From Photorhabdus thracensis (GTDB lineage Bacteria; Pseudomonadota; Gammaproteobacteria; Enterobacterales; Enterobacteriaceae): 64,000 nt of DNA. Positions 17,284 through 26,877 of the stretch are shown here, one piece after another; the stretch's first letter is position 1; the number at the start of each line of letters is the position of its first letter. The position numbers and the translations under genes are program-made. The stretch is from NCBI RefSeq assembly GCF_001010285.1, contig NZ_CP011104.1, positions 1,798,001-1,862,000 on the forward strand, in the 5' to 3' direction. The notes under the pieces were generated by a model. It made no database searches. It was given only the letters and a program-made list of their open reading frames with translations, and had not been told where the DNA came from.

Positions 17284-18525
17284 GTGAAAACTGAATTGTA
17301 TTATATACTAAGTATATCTCTAAGAACACTAACACTTTTTAGTAAATTTTTACTGATTATATTGCTGGCAAAGTTACTATCTATTTCAGAGCTTGGTCTT
17401 TATGGATTAATTAGTGCAGTAATCGGGTATACAATATTTATTGTTGGTTCTGAATTCTATACTTATAGTACTAGAGAGATGATCACTCAGCCAAAAAGTG
17501 AATGGCTAGGAATGATACGCGATCAATTTGTGTATTACTTAATAGTATATGGTGTATCTATTCCTTTTATATTAATAATATTTTATTTTAACGTGTTGCC
17601 ATATCGATACATCTGGTGGTTTTGTTCAATTCTCTTATTTGAGCACATAGCCCAGGAAATAAATCGAATCTTGATATCTGCTCAGAGTCAACTATTGGCA
17701 AGTTTTATTCTGTTTATACGGCAAGGACTATGGTGTTGGATTGTTATTGTGACTATGTGGTTTTTCCCTGATTATCGTTGTCTTGAGACAATCTTATCGA
17801 TGTGGCTAGTAGGAACACTTTTGGCATGTTTGATTGGGGGAGTGTACATATATCGCTACGATAAGATTTCAGTTTTTAGAAATATCGATTGGTATTGGAT
17901 TAGAAAAGGAGTATTGCTTGCATTTCCTATGTTAATTGCTTCTGTCGCAATACGGGGAATCTTCACTTTTGACCGATTCTTTATTGAATCAATAGCAGGA
18001 CTGGAGTGGTTAGGGGTCTACGTATTATTTGCGAATATGGCATCTGCAGTACAATCTTTTCTTGATACTATCGTTATTACTTTCTCATTTCCTAAGCTTA
18101 CATCTTTGGCTGGAGCAGGTAGAATAGATGAATTTAAAAAAGAGATGTGGGCATTTTCACTGAAAGTTATAGTGACCACCCTTATATTATCATTGTCTTG
18201 TTGGTTACTTGGTAATATTCTACTAGGATGGCTTTCTGATACAGCTTATTTAGAGCATGTGAACATGTTAGGTGCTTTGCTTCTTGCTACAATCGTGTTT
18301 TGTTTTAGTCTAATACCTCATATGGGGCTATATGCATTGAGAGAAGATAAGCATATCATATATAGTCAGGTTGTAGCATTAATTGTATTTATTTTGCTAT
18401 CTTGGGCATCAATTCAAATAGGAAACGTAATGCTTATTCCTTTATCCATGACAATCAGTTTTATTTTTCTGCTTGCTTGGAAAGGTTTTTTTTATTATCA
18501 TGCAATTAAGTCGATTAATTTTTAG
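17284..18525 (+). CDS. wzx: O-antigen flippase (Wzx, MATE/MOP superfamily)
   Basis: The 413-residue protein is hydrophobic with about twelve predicted membrane helices. It starts LYYILSISLRTLTLFSKFLL, followed by LISELGLYGL-like sequence, a common Wzx opening (helix, then E-x-G-x-Y). It would flip undecaprenyl-linked O units to the periplasm. The start is GTG at 17284, and no better ATG fits the family's N-terminus. Position next to a predicted polymerase supports the call. Wzx proteins are too divergent to infer the exact unit transported. The preceding DNA is an IS fossil, so the promoter is uncertain. Confidence 0.82.
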   Translation: MKTELYYILSISLRTLTLFSKFLLIILLAKLLSISELGLYGLISAVIGYTIFIVGSEFYTYSTREMITQPKSEWLGMIRDQFVYYLIVYGVSIPFILIIFYFNVLPYRYIWWFCSILLFEHIAQEINRILISAQSQLLASFILFIRQGLWCWIVIVTMWFFPDYRCLETILSMWLVGTLLACLIGGVYIYRYDKISVFRNIDWYWIRKGVLLAFPMLIASVAIRGIFTFDRFFIESIAGLEWLGVYVLFANMASAVQSFLDTIVITFSFPKLTSLAGAGRIDEFKKEMWAFSLKVIVTTLILSLSCWLLGNILLGWLSDTAYLEHVNMLGALLLATIVFCFSLIPHMGLYALREDKHIIYSQVVALIVFILLSWASIQIGNVMLIPLSMTISFIFLLAWKGFFYYHAIKSINF

Positions 18526-18603
18526 GTTATTGAAATTTTACTCCCTAGTTTATTATATCAAGTGGTGCTTTATGAATATAAATAAAGAGAATAAGGCTAT
18601 AGA

Positions 18604-19812
18604 ATGAGAATAAACGTTAAAAATTTTCTTTATTTCATAGTATGCTCCTGGATCATTATATCTTCAGTTTATTATGTGGATGCCTTACTTACAGGAATAA
18701 CAAGAACATTCGTAGAAGAAAATTTATTGCATAAGTTGGTCAAGTACATAGTATGTTTCTTAATATCTTTATTTCTTTGTTTTATATCTCGCAGTTATAA
18801 ATTAATTCTTTTATCTTTACTCTTTTACTCTTTTTCTCTTTTTTCATTCATCATTTCTAATGAGCATATAACATTATTTTCGACAACAATGCTAATAATA
18901 GGGAGTATGTGCTCATTCTGTCTTTTACTTCCTCTTTTTTATGAGAGAATTGATAGCATTAATCGTATTTTCATATTTAGTGGTATTCTTATTGGTTTTT
19001 TCTCTATACTTGAAATAACAGTATTTTATGATCAGATGTCTTCTTACTGGCGTGCCACAGGAGGTATTCGTTCTATTTCTTCATTATTTAACCCAAACAA
19101 TAGTGGATTGTATGCAGGTGCTATCATCTTATTAATATTCTCAATAGGAATAAATAAAAGTATAATTACACTATTATCACTTGGTCTTTCTACCTTTACC
19201 CTAGTTGCTAGTGGTTCAAGAACTGCGTGGGTATCATTATTTATTATATTTTTTCTTTCGTTATTTATGAAGGATAAGGCTAGTCAAAATATAAGAGGAT
19301 ATATACCATTCCTTTTCGTTTTAGGAATATTTTTCTTGTTTTTTCAGTTATTGGGATATGGGATTGTTATTAATGGTGATATTGAAAACCAACATAGAGG
19401 ATTAGATATTTATACTGCAGACATTAGAGTGCAAAATTTTATCTATTACATTTCTAGTTTAGATATTGATTTACTTCTCCCGGATTTTACAGATAAAAGA
19501 ATAAAATTCATACAAGATAATGTCTATCTCGTTATTTTAAACATGTTTGGTTTAGTTGGTTTTGTATTTTTATTTTTCTGTTTTATATTCTTACATGTAA
19601 AATCATACATGCACTGGAGGAAACCTTCCAAAGATATTAGTGCCTGGAAAATTGTTTTTTATTATTTAATTATTTCTGGGCTCTCTGGATCTTTTATTAA
19701 TTCATTTCCTATGAATCAGATATTTTTTATTTCAATAGGTTATTTTCTTTTTAAGAAAAAAGGGAACGAGGTTAATCATATAAAATTTGGAAAGGTAGCA
19801 ATAAATGTCTAG
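18604..19812 (+). CDS. wzy: O-antigen polymerase, Wzy/WaaL superfamily
   Basis: The protein has 402 residues and about eleven membrane helices with one larger periplasmic loop (about 255-300). The segment SISSLFNPNNSGLYAGA and the short SGSRTAW motif before a long hydrophobic helix are typical of the Wzy_C family, which links O units (Wzy) or ligates them to core (WaaL). Because a separate waaL-like gene lies in the core region at 54284, this one is taken as the polymerase. It lies 78 bases after wzx and overlaps the next gene by eight bases. Confidence 0.8.
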   Translation: MRINVKNFLYFIVCSWIIISSVYYVDALLTGITRTFVEENLLHKLVKYIVCFLISLFLCFISRSYKLILLSLLFYSFSLFSFIISNEHITLFSTTMLIIGSMCSFCLLLPLFYERIDSINRIFIFSGILIGFFSILEITVFYDQMSSYWRATGGIRSISSLFNPNNSGLYAGAIILLIFSIGINKSIITLLSLGLSTFTLVASGSRTAWVSLFIIFFLSLFMKDKASQNIRGYIPFLFVLGIFFLFFQLLGYGIVINGDIENQHRGLDIYTADIRVQNFIYYISSLDIDLLLPDFTDKRIKFIQDNVYLVILNMFGLVGFVFLFFCFIFLHVKSYMHWRKPSKDISAWKIVFYYLIISGLSGSFINSFPMNQIFFISIGYFLFKKKGNEVNHIKFGKVAINV

Positions 19813-21046
19813 ATTTAGAACCTTTATTCACGAATATATAGCAGCCACTAAAAACGAAATAGCAATAGATAATAGACTAAGACGAGCATATTATAATCGA
19901 TTACCATACATTCCCAGAATTAGTAAATGGATTACAATGTGGTTAAGAAATAGAGTTTTAATGCACTTTTTTTTCTGGGTTGGATTTTTACTATGGGTAT
20001 TTGGTGGTGCTTTAATATTTTATCTTTTTGATATATTACGCTGTCTACTTCTAAAGGAAAAATGTATAGTACCACAGGAATTACCAGAACAGGGAGGGAT
20101 AAATGACGTTTCTAAAAAGTATTATATTGTTTTTTGTTCTAAGAGTGTTGAATCTATACAAAGTATGTATGAACCTTTTTCAAATATTACATTAGTAACA
20201 TTACCTTGGATACAATTCAGGAAACTTGATAATATAAATTATGTCTCTATAAAAAAAATACTAACATTTTCTGATTACTTTAAAGCTTATATTCTGTCTG
20301 CTGCAACTTTACCGGTTTTTATTAGCAATCCATTAAACATAAAATGGATTTTACAAACTTATACTGCATCCAAATGGTTCTGTACTAGGTTAGCACTCGA
20401 TAAACTTAATGGAGAATTTATTACAACGGAGCATTTTGATCGTTGGGCGGTTTTGATGGATAGATTGTGTCTTAGCAAAAAAACAAACTTGACACTGATA
20501 CAGCATGGCTCTCTCAAAGGACTCTTATTACCTGAAAACGCTCATTTTAAGCTTTACACTCGCTTGCACTCAGTTTCTGAGTTGGTAACTTATGATGAGA
20601 TTGAGTCAAAAATTTTTCTTAATAAAATTATTAGAAATAGAAAGGACAGAGAAATTATAAAACGCTGTATGGGAATGAAATTAAATACAACGAAAATCTA
20701 TAATGATAAATTCAGCATTTTGTTTATCGGGCACTCCCATTGCGAAGATATACAAGTAAAAATTTACTATTCTTTATCAGAACTAAATATTATTGCTTAT
20801 TATAAAGAGCATCCTAAGGCACCAGCTTCAAGAAACGCAAAGGGTATGGATTGGATCTTTATTAATGACTCTCAATTTTTTCCCGATGTGGATTTAGTTG
20901 TTTCTTATGCATCTACTCTAGCGTATGAATACGAAAATATAGGAACTAAGGTTTTATTTCATGATCTTTCTACGATCTCTGAAAGCGCATGTTTAAATAT
21001 TGTAAATTTAATTGAGAAAGAAGTGAAAAATAATGAGCGAAAATGA
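19805..21046 (+). CDS. Putative GT-B glycosyltransferase, candidate sialyltransferase
   Basis: I do not recognise a named family over the full 413 residues. One hydrophobic segment (about 52-80) may anchor it to the membrane. The C-terminal half has LIQHGSLKGLLLP, FIGHSHCED, YYKEHPKAP and VVSYASTLAYEYE. A histidine-proline followed about 25-30 residues later by a Ser/Thr-rich YAST-type site is the layout of the CMP-binding HP and S-S/T motifs of bacterial sialyl- and polysialyltransferases. The D/E-D/E-G acid-base motif is not obvious. Since the cluster makes CMP-Neu5Ac and no other gene here looks like a sialyltransferase, this is the best candidate. It overlaps wbuX by 14 bases. Confidence 0.55.
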   Translation: MSRFRTFIHEYIAATKNEIAIDNRLRRAYYNRLPYIPRISKWITMWLRNRVLMHFFFWVGFLLWVFGGALIFYLFDILRCLLLKEKCIVPQELPEQGGINDVSKKYYIVFCSKSVESIQSMYEPFSNITLVTLPWIQFRKLDNINYVSIKKILTFSDYFKAYILSAATLPVFISNPLNIKWILQTYTASKWFCTRLALDKLNGEFITTEHFDRWAVLMDRLCLSKKTNLTLIQHGSLKGLLLPENAHFKLYTRLHSVSELVTYDEIESKIFLNKIIRNRKDREIIKRCMGMKLNTTKIYNDKFSILFIGHSHCEDIQVKIYYSLSELNIIAYYKEHPKAPASRNAKGMDWIFINDSQFFPDVDLVVSYASTLAYEYENIGTKVLFHDLSTISESACLNIVNLIEKEVKNNERK

Positions 21047-22175
21047 ATACAAAATCTGCTCCCATTGCATAATGGACACCTCTGATCCGAATATTACCTT
21101 CGATGATCACGGGTGTTGTGACTATTGCAATAACTATGAATTGACCATTCTGCCAAACTGGCATACTGATGAAAAAGGCTACTCTGAGCTAATGTCCATG
21201 GCTGAGCGTATCAAGGCTGATAGTAAAGGACATGACTTCGACTGTATTATTGGCCTTTCTGGGGGGCTTGATAGCTCTTATGCTGCCTACGTAGCCAAGG
21301 AAAAAATGGGGCTAAAACCTCTTTTATTTCATGTGGATGCAGGCTGGAATACCGATCAGGCAGTTGGTAACATTGAGAAATTGATCGATGGGCTTGGTTT
21401 GGAACTCTACACTGAAGTGGTGAACTGGGAAGAGATGAAAGATCTTCAGGTGGCATTCCTACACTCTGGCATTCCCGATCAGGATCTGGTACAGGATGCA
21501 GCCTTCTTCTCTGGATTATACAAATTTGCCCGCCAGTATGGCATTAAACACATTATTACCGGTTCTAATTTCTCTACCGAATGCTGCCGTGAGCCGGAAG
21601 AGTGGGGAGGGTACCTAGGTATTGATACCTGGTTGTTTAACGATATTCATCGTCAGTTTGGAAAAATACCACTTGAATCTTTTCCTTTAACCGACATTCT
21701 GGTTTACAAAGTGTTCTACCAGAAGATATTAGGTATGAAGGTGCATCATCCACTTAATCTTGTTCCCTTCACCAAAAAACAAGCTGAGGATGAGCTTGAA
21801 CAACGTTTTGGTTGGCAGCGTTTTCAGCATAAACATCATGAATCACGTTTTACTCGTTTCTATGAGGATTATTGGTTGCCACGCCGTTTTGGTTACCATA
21901 AACGACGTGCCCACTTCTCCAGTTTGATTTTGACTGGGCAGATGACTCGGGATGAAGCTCTGGAGCGGATATCTCGTCCTGAGATGGATGAACATTTCTT
22001 GCGACAAGAGTTTGAGTTCGTTGCGCATAAACTGGATCTGACTGTTGATGAATTGCAACAGATTTTTGAATTACCTAAGAAAACCTACCGAGACTATCGC
22101 AATAAGCGTTGGCTGATTGGTTTGGGGGCTAACCTAATGCGTTGGTTAGGCTTGGAGAGAAGGTATTTTAGATGA
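21033..22175 (+). CDS. wbuX: N-acetyl sugar amidotransferase (WbuX/LfnA/WbpG family)
   Basis: The 380-residue protein has two CxxC zinc knuckles (C9-C12, C29-C32) and a PP-loop ATP pyrophosphatase motif SGGLDSS at 76-82. The family activates the N-acetyl carbonyl with ATP and replaces oxygen with ammonia, forming an acetamidino group. P. aeruginosa LfnA and E. coli O145 WbuX are reported to be needed for L-FucNAm in O antigen. Ammonia comes from the HisH/HisF-like pair encoded next, and the substrate should be the FucNAc made by fnlABC downstream. The ATG lies inside the end of the preceding gene, and the stop overlaps wbuY (ATGA). Confidence 0.88.
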   Translation: MSENEYKICSHCIMDTSDPNITFDDHGCCDYCNNYELTILPNWHTDEKGYSELMSMAERIKADSKGHDFDCIIGLSGGLDSSYAAYVAKEKMGLKPLLFHVDAGWNTDQAVGNIEKLIDGLGLELYTEVVNWEEMKDLQVAFLHSGIPDQDLVQDAAFFSGLYKFARQYGIKHIITGSNFSTECCREPEEWGGYLGIDTWLFNDIHRQFGKIPLESFPLTDILVYKVFYQKILGMKVHHPLNLVPFTKKQAEDELEQRFGWQRFQHKHHESRFTRFYEDYWLPRRFGYHKRRAHFSSLILTGQMTRDEALERISRPEMDEHFLRQEFEFVAHKLDLTVDELQQIFELPKKTYRDYRNKRWLIGLGANLMRWLGLERRYFR

Positions 22176-22786
22176 TCCGTATCGTTGACTATGGCGTGGG
22201 TAATATTCAAGCGTTTATGAATATGTTCAAACGTCTTGGTATATTAGCTGAACGAGCTCATTCTGCGGTTAATTTGCAGGATGCGACTCATTTGATTCTC
22301 CCAGGGGTGGGTGCTTTTGATCATGCCATGGAGATGTTTAATAAGTCTGGCATGCGTCCTGCTCTAGAGGAGCTTGTGTTAGGCAAAAAGCTCCCTGTTC
22401 TCGGAATATGTGTCGGTATGCAAATGCTTGCTGGACGCAGTGATGAGGGAAAACTGCAAGGCCTTAATTGGATTCCAGGACAGGTCCGTTCTTTTGCTTC
22501 TAATCCACAAGCTGCGTCTCTTCCAATGCCTCATATGGGATGGAACGATCTAATAGTCAAATCAGAAGGGCATTTGTTTAAAAACTTCGAATCGTCTCCA
22601 CGGTTTTATTTTTTGCATTCTTATTATTTTGAGTGCGATAACCCCTCACATGTTGCTGCTTCAGCACGATATGGTTTTGATTTTGATTGTATAATCTCTT
22701 CTGGCAACATTCATGGTGTACAGTGCCACCCAGAAAAAAGCCATCGTTTCGGTGCTCAGTTGCTTAAGAATTTTTCGGAATTGTAG
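22172..22786 (+). CDS. wbuY: HisH-like glutamine amidotransferase for sugar amidination
   Basis: This is a class I glutamine amidotransferase of 204 residues, like HisH. The nucleophile is C80 in LGICVGMQML, and H186 and E188 in QCHPEKSH complete the triad. It hydrolyses glutamine and passes ammonia to its HisF-like partner. It is not the histidine-biosynthesis enzyme: it sits in an O-antigen operon between wbuX and a HisF homologue and away from other his genes. In P. aeruginosa the hisH2-hisF2-wbpG set plays this role. Overlap with wbuX and a two-base gap to wbuZ point to tight co-translation. Confidence 0.9.
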   Translation: MIRIVDYGVGNIQAFMNMFKRLGILAERAHSAVNLQDATHLILPGVGAFDHAMEMFNKSGMRPALEELVLGKKLPVLGICVGMQMLAGRSDEGKLQGLNWIPGQVRSFASNPQAASLPMPHMGWNDLIVKSEGHLFKNFESSPRFYFLHSYYFECDNPSHVAASARYGFDFDCIISSGNIHGVQCHPEKSHRFGAQLLKNFSEL

Positions 22787-22788
22787 AA

Positions 22789-23583
22789 ATGCTGCGACCA
22801 AGAATCATCCCCTGTTTGTTAGTACATAAAGGTGGTCTAGTTAAGACACTGGGTTTTAAGTCTCCCAAGTATGTCGGTGATCCGATTAATGCTGTTAAAA
22901 TCTTCAACGAGAAAGAAGCCGACGAACTCATTGTGCTTGACATTGATGCAAGTGTGAACGGAGTCGAGCCTAATTATGAGCTGATTGCCAAGTTGGCTGC
23001 GGAATGTCGTATGCCTCTATGTTATGGTGGAGGAATTACGACTGCAGAGCAAGCATCAAGAATTATAGATTTAGGGGTAGAGAAAGTTTCAATTAGTTCA
23101 GCGGCTGTTTCCGATCCTTCCTTGCTTAAGAAGATTTCTGATGCGATTGGACGACAAAGTGTAGTCGCAGTACTGGATGTAAGAAAAAAATCAGGTTTCT
23201 TTCAAAAAGGCTATGAAATCTGTACTTGTAATGCCAAGAAAACTCACAAAATTGAACCCATCTCATTTGCAAAAATTTTACAGGAAGCTGGTGCTGGCGA
23301 GATTGTTATTAACTCCGTTGAGCGTGACGGTGAGATGAAGGGTTATGATTTGGAGTTTGCACAACAAATGCGTTCGTCCCTCAATGTTCCCTTGACTTTT
23401 TTGGGAGGAGCTGGGTCTCATCAGGATATCATTGAACTAGTGAAAACATGCGGAGTTGTAGGTGCTGCAGCGGGTAGCCTTTTTGTATTTAAGGGGAAGT
23501 ATCGTGCTGTACTCATTAATTATCCTACAAACTTACAGAAAGATGAGATCTGTTATTCAGGATTATCTGTTTCAAAAATTTAA
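22789..23583 (+). CDS. wbuZ: HisF-like cyclase-subunit homologue for sugar amidination
   Basis: The 264-residue TIM barrel is of HisF type, beginning RIIPCLLVHKGGLVK and with VLDIDAS near 50 and CYGGGI near 80. The D-I-D-A and GGG motifs match the HisF phosphate-binding and catalytic strands. In imidazole glycerol phosphate synthase HisF receives ammonia through its barrel. Here it is thought to form the ammonia channel between WbuY and the amidotransferase WbuX. The last 20 residues lack the usual HisF ending, which is common in the O-antigen versions. The function is an inference from context and family. Confidence 0.88.
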   Translation: MLRPRIIPCLLVHKGGLVKTLGFKSPKYVGDPINAVKIFNEKEADELIVLDIDASVNGVEPNYELIAKLAAECRMPLCYGGGITTAEQASRIIDLGVEKVSISSAAVSDPSLLKKISDAIGRQSVVAVLDVRKKSGFFQKGYEICTCNAKKTHKIEPISFAKILQEAGAGEIVINSVERDGEMKGYDLEFAQQMRSSLNVPLTFLGGAGSHQDIIELVKTCGVVGAAAGSLFVFKGKYRAVLINYPTNLQKDEICYSGLSVSKI

Positions 23584-23599
23584 TATCTAAGGATGTATA

Positions 23600-24634
23600 A
23601 TGTTTTCTGGTAAGACTTTATTAATTACTGGCGGTACAGGTTCTTTTGGCAATGCTGTATTAAGGCGATTCCTGAATTCAGATCTGCGTGAAATTCGAAT
23701 CTTTAGTCGAGATGAGAAGAAACAGGATGACATGCGCAAGCTCTATAATAGTCCTAAAATTAAGTTCTACATAGGCGATGTTAGGGATTATCTCAGTATT
23801 CTGAATGCGACCAGAGGTGTGGATTATATCTATCATGCTGCTGCCTTAAAACAAGTTCCGTCTTGTGAATTTTATCCAATGGAGGCGGTTAAAACTAATG
23901 TTATTGGTACAGAAAATGTTCTTGAAGCTGCCATCGCCAATAATGTTTCTAAGGTCGTATGTCTCAGTACAGATAAAGCTGTTTATCCTATCAATGCAAT
24001 GGGGATTTCTAAGGCCATGATGGAAAAAGTCATGGTTGCCAAATCAAGAAATCTGGATTCGAGCAAAACAGTAATATGTGGTACGCGTTATGGCAATGTT
24101 ATGGCTTCTCGAGGTTCTGTAATCCCGCTGTTTATCGATCTTATACAGTCGGAAAAACCTATCACAGTTACAGACCTTAACATGACTCGGTTTATGATGA
24201 CATTAGAAGATGCTGTGGACTTAGTATTGTATGCATTTAAGCATGGTGATAATGGGGATATATTTGTTCAGAAAGCACCTGCTGCTACTATTGACGTATT
24301 AACCAAGGCTATTCTCGAATTATTACAAAAGTCAGATTATCCGGTTGATGTCATTGGTACTCGTCATGGTGAAAAATTATATGAAGTTCTATTAAGCCGT
24401 GAAGAGATGGCTGGTGCGATTGATATGGATAATTATTACAGGATTCTGCCAGATAATCGGGATTTGAATTATGGAAAATATTTTGACCAAGGAGATAAGA
24501 CCATTAGCGAGCTGGAAGACTATAACTCACATAACACTCAGAGACTCGATGTTGAGGGTATGAAAAAGTTGCTACTCAAACTCGATTTTATTAAGAAAAT
24601 TGTCCGTGGCGAAACTGCGATAGCTGAGGCCTGA
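23600..24634 (+). CDS. fnlA: UDP-GlcNAc 4,6-dehydratase / 5-epimerase
   Basis: The 344-residue short-chain dehydrogenase has TLLITGGTGSFG at 6-17 for NAD(P) binding. Its active site reads STDKAVYPINAMGISK, with Met134 in place of the usual tyrosine and Lys138, as in CapE, FnlA and other inverting dehydratases. It starts the pathway from UDP-GlcNAc to UDP-L-FucNAc by dehydration and C5 (and C3) epimerisation. It is followed at a three-base gap by fnlB and then fnlC, the complete set. It is a soluble relative of the membrane-bound WbpM-like enzyme at 3069 but serves another branch. Confidence 0.92.
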   Translation: MFSGKTLLITGGTGSFGNAVLRRFLNSDLREIRIFSRDEKKQDDMRKLYNSPKIKFYIGDVRDYLSILNATRGVDYIYHAAALKQVPSCEFYPMEAVKTNVIGTENVLEAAIANNVSKVVCLSTDKAVYPINAMGISKAMMEKVMVAKSRNLDSSKTVICGTRYGNVMASRGSVIPLFIDLIQSEKPITVTDLNMTRFMMTLEDAVDLVLYAFKHGDNGDIFVQKAPAATIDVLTKAILELLQKSDYPVDVIGTRHGEKLYEVLLSREEMAGAIDMDNYYRILPDNRDLNYGKYFDQGDKTISELEDYNSHNTQRLDVEGMKKLLLKLDFIKKIVRGETAIAEA

Positions 24635-24637
24635 TCT

Positions 24638-25744
24638 ATGAAGGTATTGGTTACTGGTTCTGATGGATTCATTGGAAAAAATCTATGTATCAGTTTATCA
24701 GAACTATCGGATATTGAGACCCTAAAATTTAATCGTAGTCACAATCTCGACTGTCTTGATGAATTAATTAGGCAAGCTGATTTTATTTTTCACTTGGCTG
24801 GCGAAAATCGCCCAAAAAATGAAAGTGATTTTTTTGCTGGAAACGCAGATTTAACGGAACAACTTTGCTCTTTAATAAAGAAATATAATAGAAATATACC
24901 GATAGTTTTGACTTCGTCTATTCAGGCTGAGCAACCTAACCCTTACGGTAGAAGTAAGTTACGCGCGGAAATGCATTTACTTAACCTCTATATGGATACA
25001 AGTAATACTATTTACATTTATCGGTTACCTAATGTATTTGGCAAATGGTGTAAACCTAACTACAACTCAGTTGTTGCTACATTTTGCCATAATATTTGTC
25101 GTGGTTTGCCAATTACAATAAATGACCCAGATACTGAATTGAACTTGGCTCACATAGATACAGTTGTAGCATCATTTGTAGATGTTTTGTTGAATAGACC
25201 GGTAGACCATATTCATATTGAATTGGATCCTATCTATAAGGTTACTCTTGGGGTCATTGCTGAGTATTTGTATCAGTTTCGTGATAGTCGTGAATCGTTA
25301 ATAACTGAGCGGGTCGGTGGTGGATTTATTCGGGCGCTTTATGCAACCTATATCAGTTATATGTCTCCTGATAATTTCAGTTATTCTCTGGCAAAACACG
25401 AAGATGCCAGAGGATGTTTTGTTGAAATGCTAAAGACCCAAGATTCTGGTCAATTCTCTTTTTTTACTGCTTATCCAGGTGTTATTCGTGGTGGTCATTA
25501 TCATCATGTGAAGAGTGAAAAATTTTTGGTGATTAGAGGTAAAGCTAGATTTGGCTTTCGTCATATCGTAACAAATGAAACTTTTGAAATATATACATCA
25601 GGTGAAAGCCCTGAGGTTGTAGAGACAGTTCCGGGTTGGTCACATGATGTTACTAATGTCGGAAATGATGAGCTTATAGTGATGCTATGGGCCAATGAGA
25701 ATTTTGATAAAGAGCGTCCTGACACAGTAGCACATATGGTGTAA
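24638..25744 (+). CDS. fnlB: UDP-2-acetamido-2,6-dideoxy-hexulose reductase/epimerase
   Basis: The 368-residue protein has two domains like CapF/WbjC. The N-terminal SDR reductase (about 1-240) has [14 protein letters not shown] at 3-16 and [13 protein letters not shown] near 130. The C-terminal cupin (about 255-368) holds metal ligands in [14 protein letters not shown] near 283-296 and ends with a GWSHDVTN turn. The cupin domain is thought to do C3 epimerisation and the SDR domain the 4-keto reduction, giving UDP-2-acetamido-L-pneumose/talose-type intermediates. The N-terminal YGRSK segment supplies the catalytic Tyr-Lys. Flanked closely by fnlA and fnlC. Confidence 0.92.
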   Translation: MKVLVTGSDGFIGKNLCISLSELSDIETLKFNRSHNLDCLDELIRQADFIFHLAGENRPKNESDFFAGNADLTEQLCSLIKKYNRNIPIVLTSSIQAEQPNPYGRSKLRAEMHLLNLYMDTSNTIYIYRLPNVFGKWCKPNYNSVVATFCHNICRGLPITINDPDTELNLAHIDTVVASFVDVLLNRPVDHIHIELDPIYKVTLGVIAEYLYQFRDSRESLITERVGGGFIRALYATYISYMSPDNFSYSLAKHEDARGCFVEMLKTQDSGQFSFFTAYPGVIRGGHYHHVKSEKFLVIRGKARFGFRHIVTNETFEIYTSGESPEVVETVPGWSHDVTNVGNDELIVMLWANENFDKERPDTVAHMV

Positions 25745-25746
25745 GT

Positions 25747-26877
25747 ATGAAAAAGTTGAAAATAATGACAATCGTGGGAACCCGGCCAGAAATTATACGT
25801 CTTTCCCGCGTAATAGCCCGCCTGGATGAATATTGTGAACATATTTTTGTACACACAGGCCAAAATTATGATTACGAGCTTAACCAAATTTTTTTTGATG
25901 ACTTGGGTATTCGCAAACCTGATTATTTCCTGAATGCTGCGGGGGTAAGTGGTGCCGAAACTATTGGTAAAGTGATCATCGCAGTGGATGGTGTGCTGGA
26001 ACAAGAAAAACCCGATGCCATGTTGGTACTGGGAGACACCAACAGTTGTATGTCTGTTTTACCTGCTAAACGCCGTAAGATCCCTACATTTCATATGGAA
26101 GCTGGTAATCGTTGTTTCGACATGCGTGTGCCAGAAGAGATCAACAGACGAATAGTTGATCATACTGCTGATATTAATCTGACTTATAGCTCAATCGCAC
26201 GGGAATATTTACTGCGTGAAGGATTGCCATCCGATATGGTGATCAAGACAGGAAGCCCGATGAATGAAGTTCTGATGTACTATCGAGCCGGCATTGAGTC
26301 ATCAGATATATTGGAGCGTCTGAACTTACAGGTGGGACAGTTTTTTGTTGTCAGTGCGCATAGAGAAGAAAACATTGATTCTGATAAAAACTTTAGCAAG
26401 TTAGTTCGGGTGCTTAATACTATTGCCGAGACTTACGATATGCCTGTTATCGTTTCAACTCATCCTAGAACTAAAAAAAGGGTAGACGCTGCAGGGGCCA
26501 AATTTAACGAACATGTGCACTTACTCAAGCCGCTAGGGTTTACCGATTATAATAAACTTCAACTCACAGCAAAAGCAGTCCTCTCTGACAGCGGGACAAT
26601 CAACGAAGAATCCTCCATTCTCAATTTTCCGGCTCTTAACTTGCGTGAAGCACATGAGCGACCAGAAGGTATGGAGGAAGCTGCGGTGATGATGGTTGGT
26701 CTTGAGGTTGAGAGAATCATGCAGGCATTGGTTATCCTCGACAGCCAGCCTAGGATAAATGAACGTTTGTTGCGTCAAGTAAGTGACTACAACATGCCAA
26801 ATGTGTCTGATAAAGTGGTTAGGATAATTCACAGTTATACGGATTATGTGAAACGAGTAGTTTGGAGAGAGTATTGA
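25747..26877 (+). CDS. fnlC: UDP-L-FucNAc-forming C2 epimerase
   Basis: The 376-residue enzyme is of the non-hydrolysing UDP-GlcNAc 2-epimerase (WecB) type. It shows [14 protein letters not shown] near the start, [31 protein letters not shown] and [11 protein letters not shown], all canonical. As FnlC/WbjD/CapG it inverts C2 of the fnlB product to yield UDP-L-FucNAc, the third and last step. The start is two bases after the fnlB stop, and its stop codon overlaps the wbuB start (TGATG). The large C-terminal match to family length suggests it is intact. Confidence 0.93.
   Translation: MKKLKIMTIVGTRPEIIRLSRVIARLDEYCEHIFVHTGQNYDYELNQIFFDDLGIRKPDYFLNAAGVSGAETIGKVIIAVDGVLEQEKPDAMLVLGDTNSCMSVLPAKRRKIPTFHMEAGNRCFDMRVPEEINRRIVDHTADINLTYSSIAREYLLREGLPSDMVIKTGSPMNEVLMYYRAGIESSDILERLNLQVGQFFVVSAHREENIDSDKNFSKLVRVLNTIAETYDMPVIVSTHPRTKKRVDAAGAKFNEHVHLLKPLGFTDYNKLQLTAKAVLSDSGTINEESSILNFPALNLREAHERPEGMEEAAVMMVGLEVERIMQALVILDSQPRINERLLRQVSDYNMPNVSDKVVRIIHSYTDYVKRVVWREY

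Noticed and set aside
22172-23583. HisH and HisF as histidine-biosynthesis genes
   Set aside because: They sit between an amidotransferase gene and fnlA, with no other his genes, so the sugar-amidination role is far more likely.
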